Shown: piece by piece, positions 58,001-60,115 of the stretch
Numbering within the stretch: the stretch's first letter is position 1
How the letters are laid out: every line of letters starts with the position of its first letter
NCBI GenBank assembly: GCA_037176905.1
Contig: JBBBWG010015890.1
Coordinates: 18,674 to 78,788, forward strand
Reading direction: 5' to 3'
Origin: Azolla pinnata
Lineage: Eukaryota; Streptophyta; Polypodiopsida; Salviniales; Salviniaceae
DNA length: 60,115 nt
Translations under genes and position numbers: made by a program
The notes under the pieces: model-generated
What the model saw: the letters and a program-made list of their open reading frames with translations, nothing else
Told to the model about the DNA's origin: nothing
The model's database searches: none

Positions 58001-60115
58001 AGTTAAAGTTTAGAAGATTGATCTGTGCCTCTAATTCTATGTACTCCTAGGCTGTCTGTATGGACATCTATGTTCAGATCTTAACATAGTGTCCTGAGTT
58101 ATTTCAGAGACGTTTCAAATAATAACTTCACGGGCAAAATTCCAGAATCCTTGACATCACTGCCTTCCTTTGGGTACGTAACAAATTCCTTTATGAGCAT
58201 GACTATTGGAGGATTCAAATGAGTTGTCGAGTTTCTATTTGTTTATCTATTGATTAAAAAATGTAACCTATTCCAGGTATTTGGGTAACCATTTCAATAT
58301 TACAGTCCTTACCTATCCACCATTGCTTTCGCCCTCGCCTTCACCATCTCTTGTTTCATCAGCCGTTCCAACAATTTCATCGCCAGAGATAGCACCACAT
58401 CTCCCTAACTTTTCTAAAAAGGTTTTGTCACCAGGATTTCTCGCTGGCATTATCGTGGCTTCTCTCATGACTATTTCCTTGTTTATATTGATGTGTCTAT
58501 TCTTGAGCTGGAGAGGGAAAGCGCGCACAGTACAAATGGAACAAGGTATTTTGAAAACATATTTATACTATGTTCCAGCTACAAGGATACTTTGTATATA
58601 GCCAGTTACATTTAAATTTTCTACTTGTTATTAAAGATAACGTCCTAATCCTCAGTATCGTTGCATTTATATTTTCAACTGTTATTAAGGATTGAAATGC
58701 TTTATTTTAGATTTTTAATAGGATAATGTTTAATTCCTTGGTATATTTGCATACATATCCTCAACTGGGTTTAATGAATCAAGATCCTGTGCATTGTTTG
58801 TATTATGAAAGTTGTAAGAAAATATGCATTTTGACATTTTGATACTTGACGTTATCCTAGCCTATGTTCCAGATACACCTCTTAAACTGAAGTACTTGCC
58901 AGTGTCAGATGTCTCCACTCCGAAAGGCTTTACTGCGGCAGAAAGGTTAGAGGCTGAAGTGATTCATAAAAGAAATGTGGATGGATCAATCACTGCCACA
59001 GCTTATACGATAGGAGAGCTGATGATGGCGACAAACAATTTCAACCAGGAAAATCTTTTGGGTGAGGGTACGTCTGCAAGAGTTTACAAGGGTAAATTCA
59101 GCAATGGGAAGGTAAAGGGATTAGTAGTCTGTCTTACTCTTTAGTTCATATTCTTCTCAGGTTGAATGCACGAAAATCAACAAAAGATTAAGAAATGGAG
59201 GGATCCCTTCTCTGCTCATAATGGTTTAATTACACAGATTCTGGCAGTTAAGAAGCTGGATTCCTCCTCCATCTCCATGATGCACGAGAAAGACTTCTTG
59301 GAACTCGTTGTCGGGGTATCTCGATTACGGCATGCAAATATCAGTGAGCTTGTTGGATACTGTGTCCAGTCAGGTCACCATATCCTTGTGTATGATTATA
59401 TGATCAATGGAAGTCTTCATGAAGCTCTACATTTGGGAGAGGAGAAGAGTATAAGGCTCTCTTGGAATCTTCGGATGAAGATTGCGTTAGGGGCAGCACG
59501 AGCATTGGAGTAAGTTTTTGGGCATCTAGGTTTTGTTTTTCAGCTTTTGGATGAAGTTTCATCTTTGAGTCACTGTTTCATTGAAACCTTCCAAGCATAG
59601 AAAATCTATGTTTTCCTTGGTTTTTTGTGTTTTCCAATGCTTGTTTCAAATTTGAAGAAGTTACTAGTTCATGCACATAGAAAATGAAGCCTAAGGTCTT
59701 ATTTATATCTCGTAACCTAATGTCCATGATTCTTGAAAATCATTTGGAAATCTGAATTTGTGTTTGTGAAATACCCACAGGTATCTACATGAAGTATGCC
59801 AACCGATGGTTGTCCATCGCAACTTTAAGTCATCAAATATTCTTTTGGATGAGGATTTCAATCCATATCTCTCTGATTGTGGGCTTCTGCCACTCACATC
59901 CTTTGCAACACAAGTTCAGGTAAAAACTTGATGAAGGGCCACCACTTTTGCTAGTTTCATGTGATGAAAAGCTGGTACACACCTATATAACCTTTCACTT
60001 GTGGTTAAGTGTCTTTGTTGCTGTTTCCTATCCTTCATCTGTACATGTCCTATATGTGTTTCAATCAAGCTGATTCATTTCACTTTGAAACTCTTTAGCC
60101 GCAAACCCACTATCT
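55048..60115 (+). CDS. STRUBBELIG-receptor-family LRR receptor-like kinase, cut by the window end
   Basis: Exons: 55048-55168, 56065-56203, 56877-56948, 57248-57313, 57403-57474, 57552-57623, 57740-57811, 57905-57970, 58108-58173, 58277-58545, 58873-59111, 59238-59509, 59781-59919 (continues beyond the window), so 555 residues are visible. It starts with a signal peptide ([14 protein letters not shown]), the SUB-type N-domain ([31 protein letters not shown]) and LRRs each on its own exon ([43 protein letters not shown]). A Pro/Ser-rich linker and a transmembrane helix (about residues 303-326) follow, then the kinase domain: [15 protein letters not shown] lysine, [14 protein letters not shown] and LSDCGL. 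HRN for HRD and DCG for DFG are the known features of this largely catalytically inactive family. SRF proteins act at the plasma membrane in tissue patterning and wall signalling. Confidence 0.93.

Overview
This window is nuclear DNA from a land plant. The genes have many short GT-AG introns and belong to plant-specific families: MYB-CC, group E bZIP, HD-Zip III, STRUBBELIG-type receptor and reversibly glycosylated polypeptide. TAGGGTTT telo-boxes recur in the gene leaders, and dinucleotide and trinucleotide microsatellites are abundant. With about nine genes in 60 kb and introns mostly of 80-700 bp, the locus is gene-dense. I cannot name the species. The divergence of several families from their usual flowering-plant forms leaves open a fern, lycophyte, bryophyte or early-diverging seed plant.

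Layout. 1-1370: repeats and the FTSH4 leader. 1371-5344 (+): FTSH4-like mitochondrial AAA protease, 7 coding exons, 738 aa. 8644-10289 (+): group E bZIP factor, 4 coding exons, 405 aa. 13458-17047 (+): MYB-CC (PHR1-like) factor, 7 coding exons, 488 aa. 17700-19060: duplications, an assembly gap and degenerate repeats. 20278-22569 (+): pseudogene of a reversibly glycosylated polypeptide / UDP-arabinopyranose mutase. 23983-27565 (+): short oxysterol-binding-protein-related protein, 10 exons, 458 aa. 30481-33007 (-): short protein with a decayed HD-Zip III homeodomain and an intact leucine zipper but no START domain. Its intron holds a 160-bp satellite and a second assembly gap. 36242-41277 (-): NF-YA, 5 coding exons, 284 aa. 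42270-43190: 36-bp minisatellite. 44463-47521 (+): peroxin PEX10, 11 coding exons, 387 aa. 48430-49950 (+): unrecognised 183-aa protein, 3 exons. 51563-54200: 49-bp repeats, telomere-like repeats and hexamer repeats, with no gene. 55048 to the window end (+): STRUBBELIG-family LRR receptor kinase, truncated by the window.

The genes do not form a pathway; this is an ordinary mixture of organelle maintenance (FTSH4, PEX10), lipid transfer (ORP), signalling (SRF) and transcription factors. The most unusual item is the HD-Zip III-derived short protein at 30.5-33.0 kb. It looks like an intermediate between a full HD-Zip III factor and a LITTLE ZIPPER-type inhibitor. A second result concerns data quality: both 100-N gaps are flanked by exact 77-bp direct duplications, which points to unmerged assembly overlaps rather than missing sequence.

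Exon coordinates were read by eye from splice consensus, reading phase and family similarity. The phases add up to whole codons in every complete gene, but no transcript data were available.
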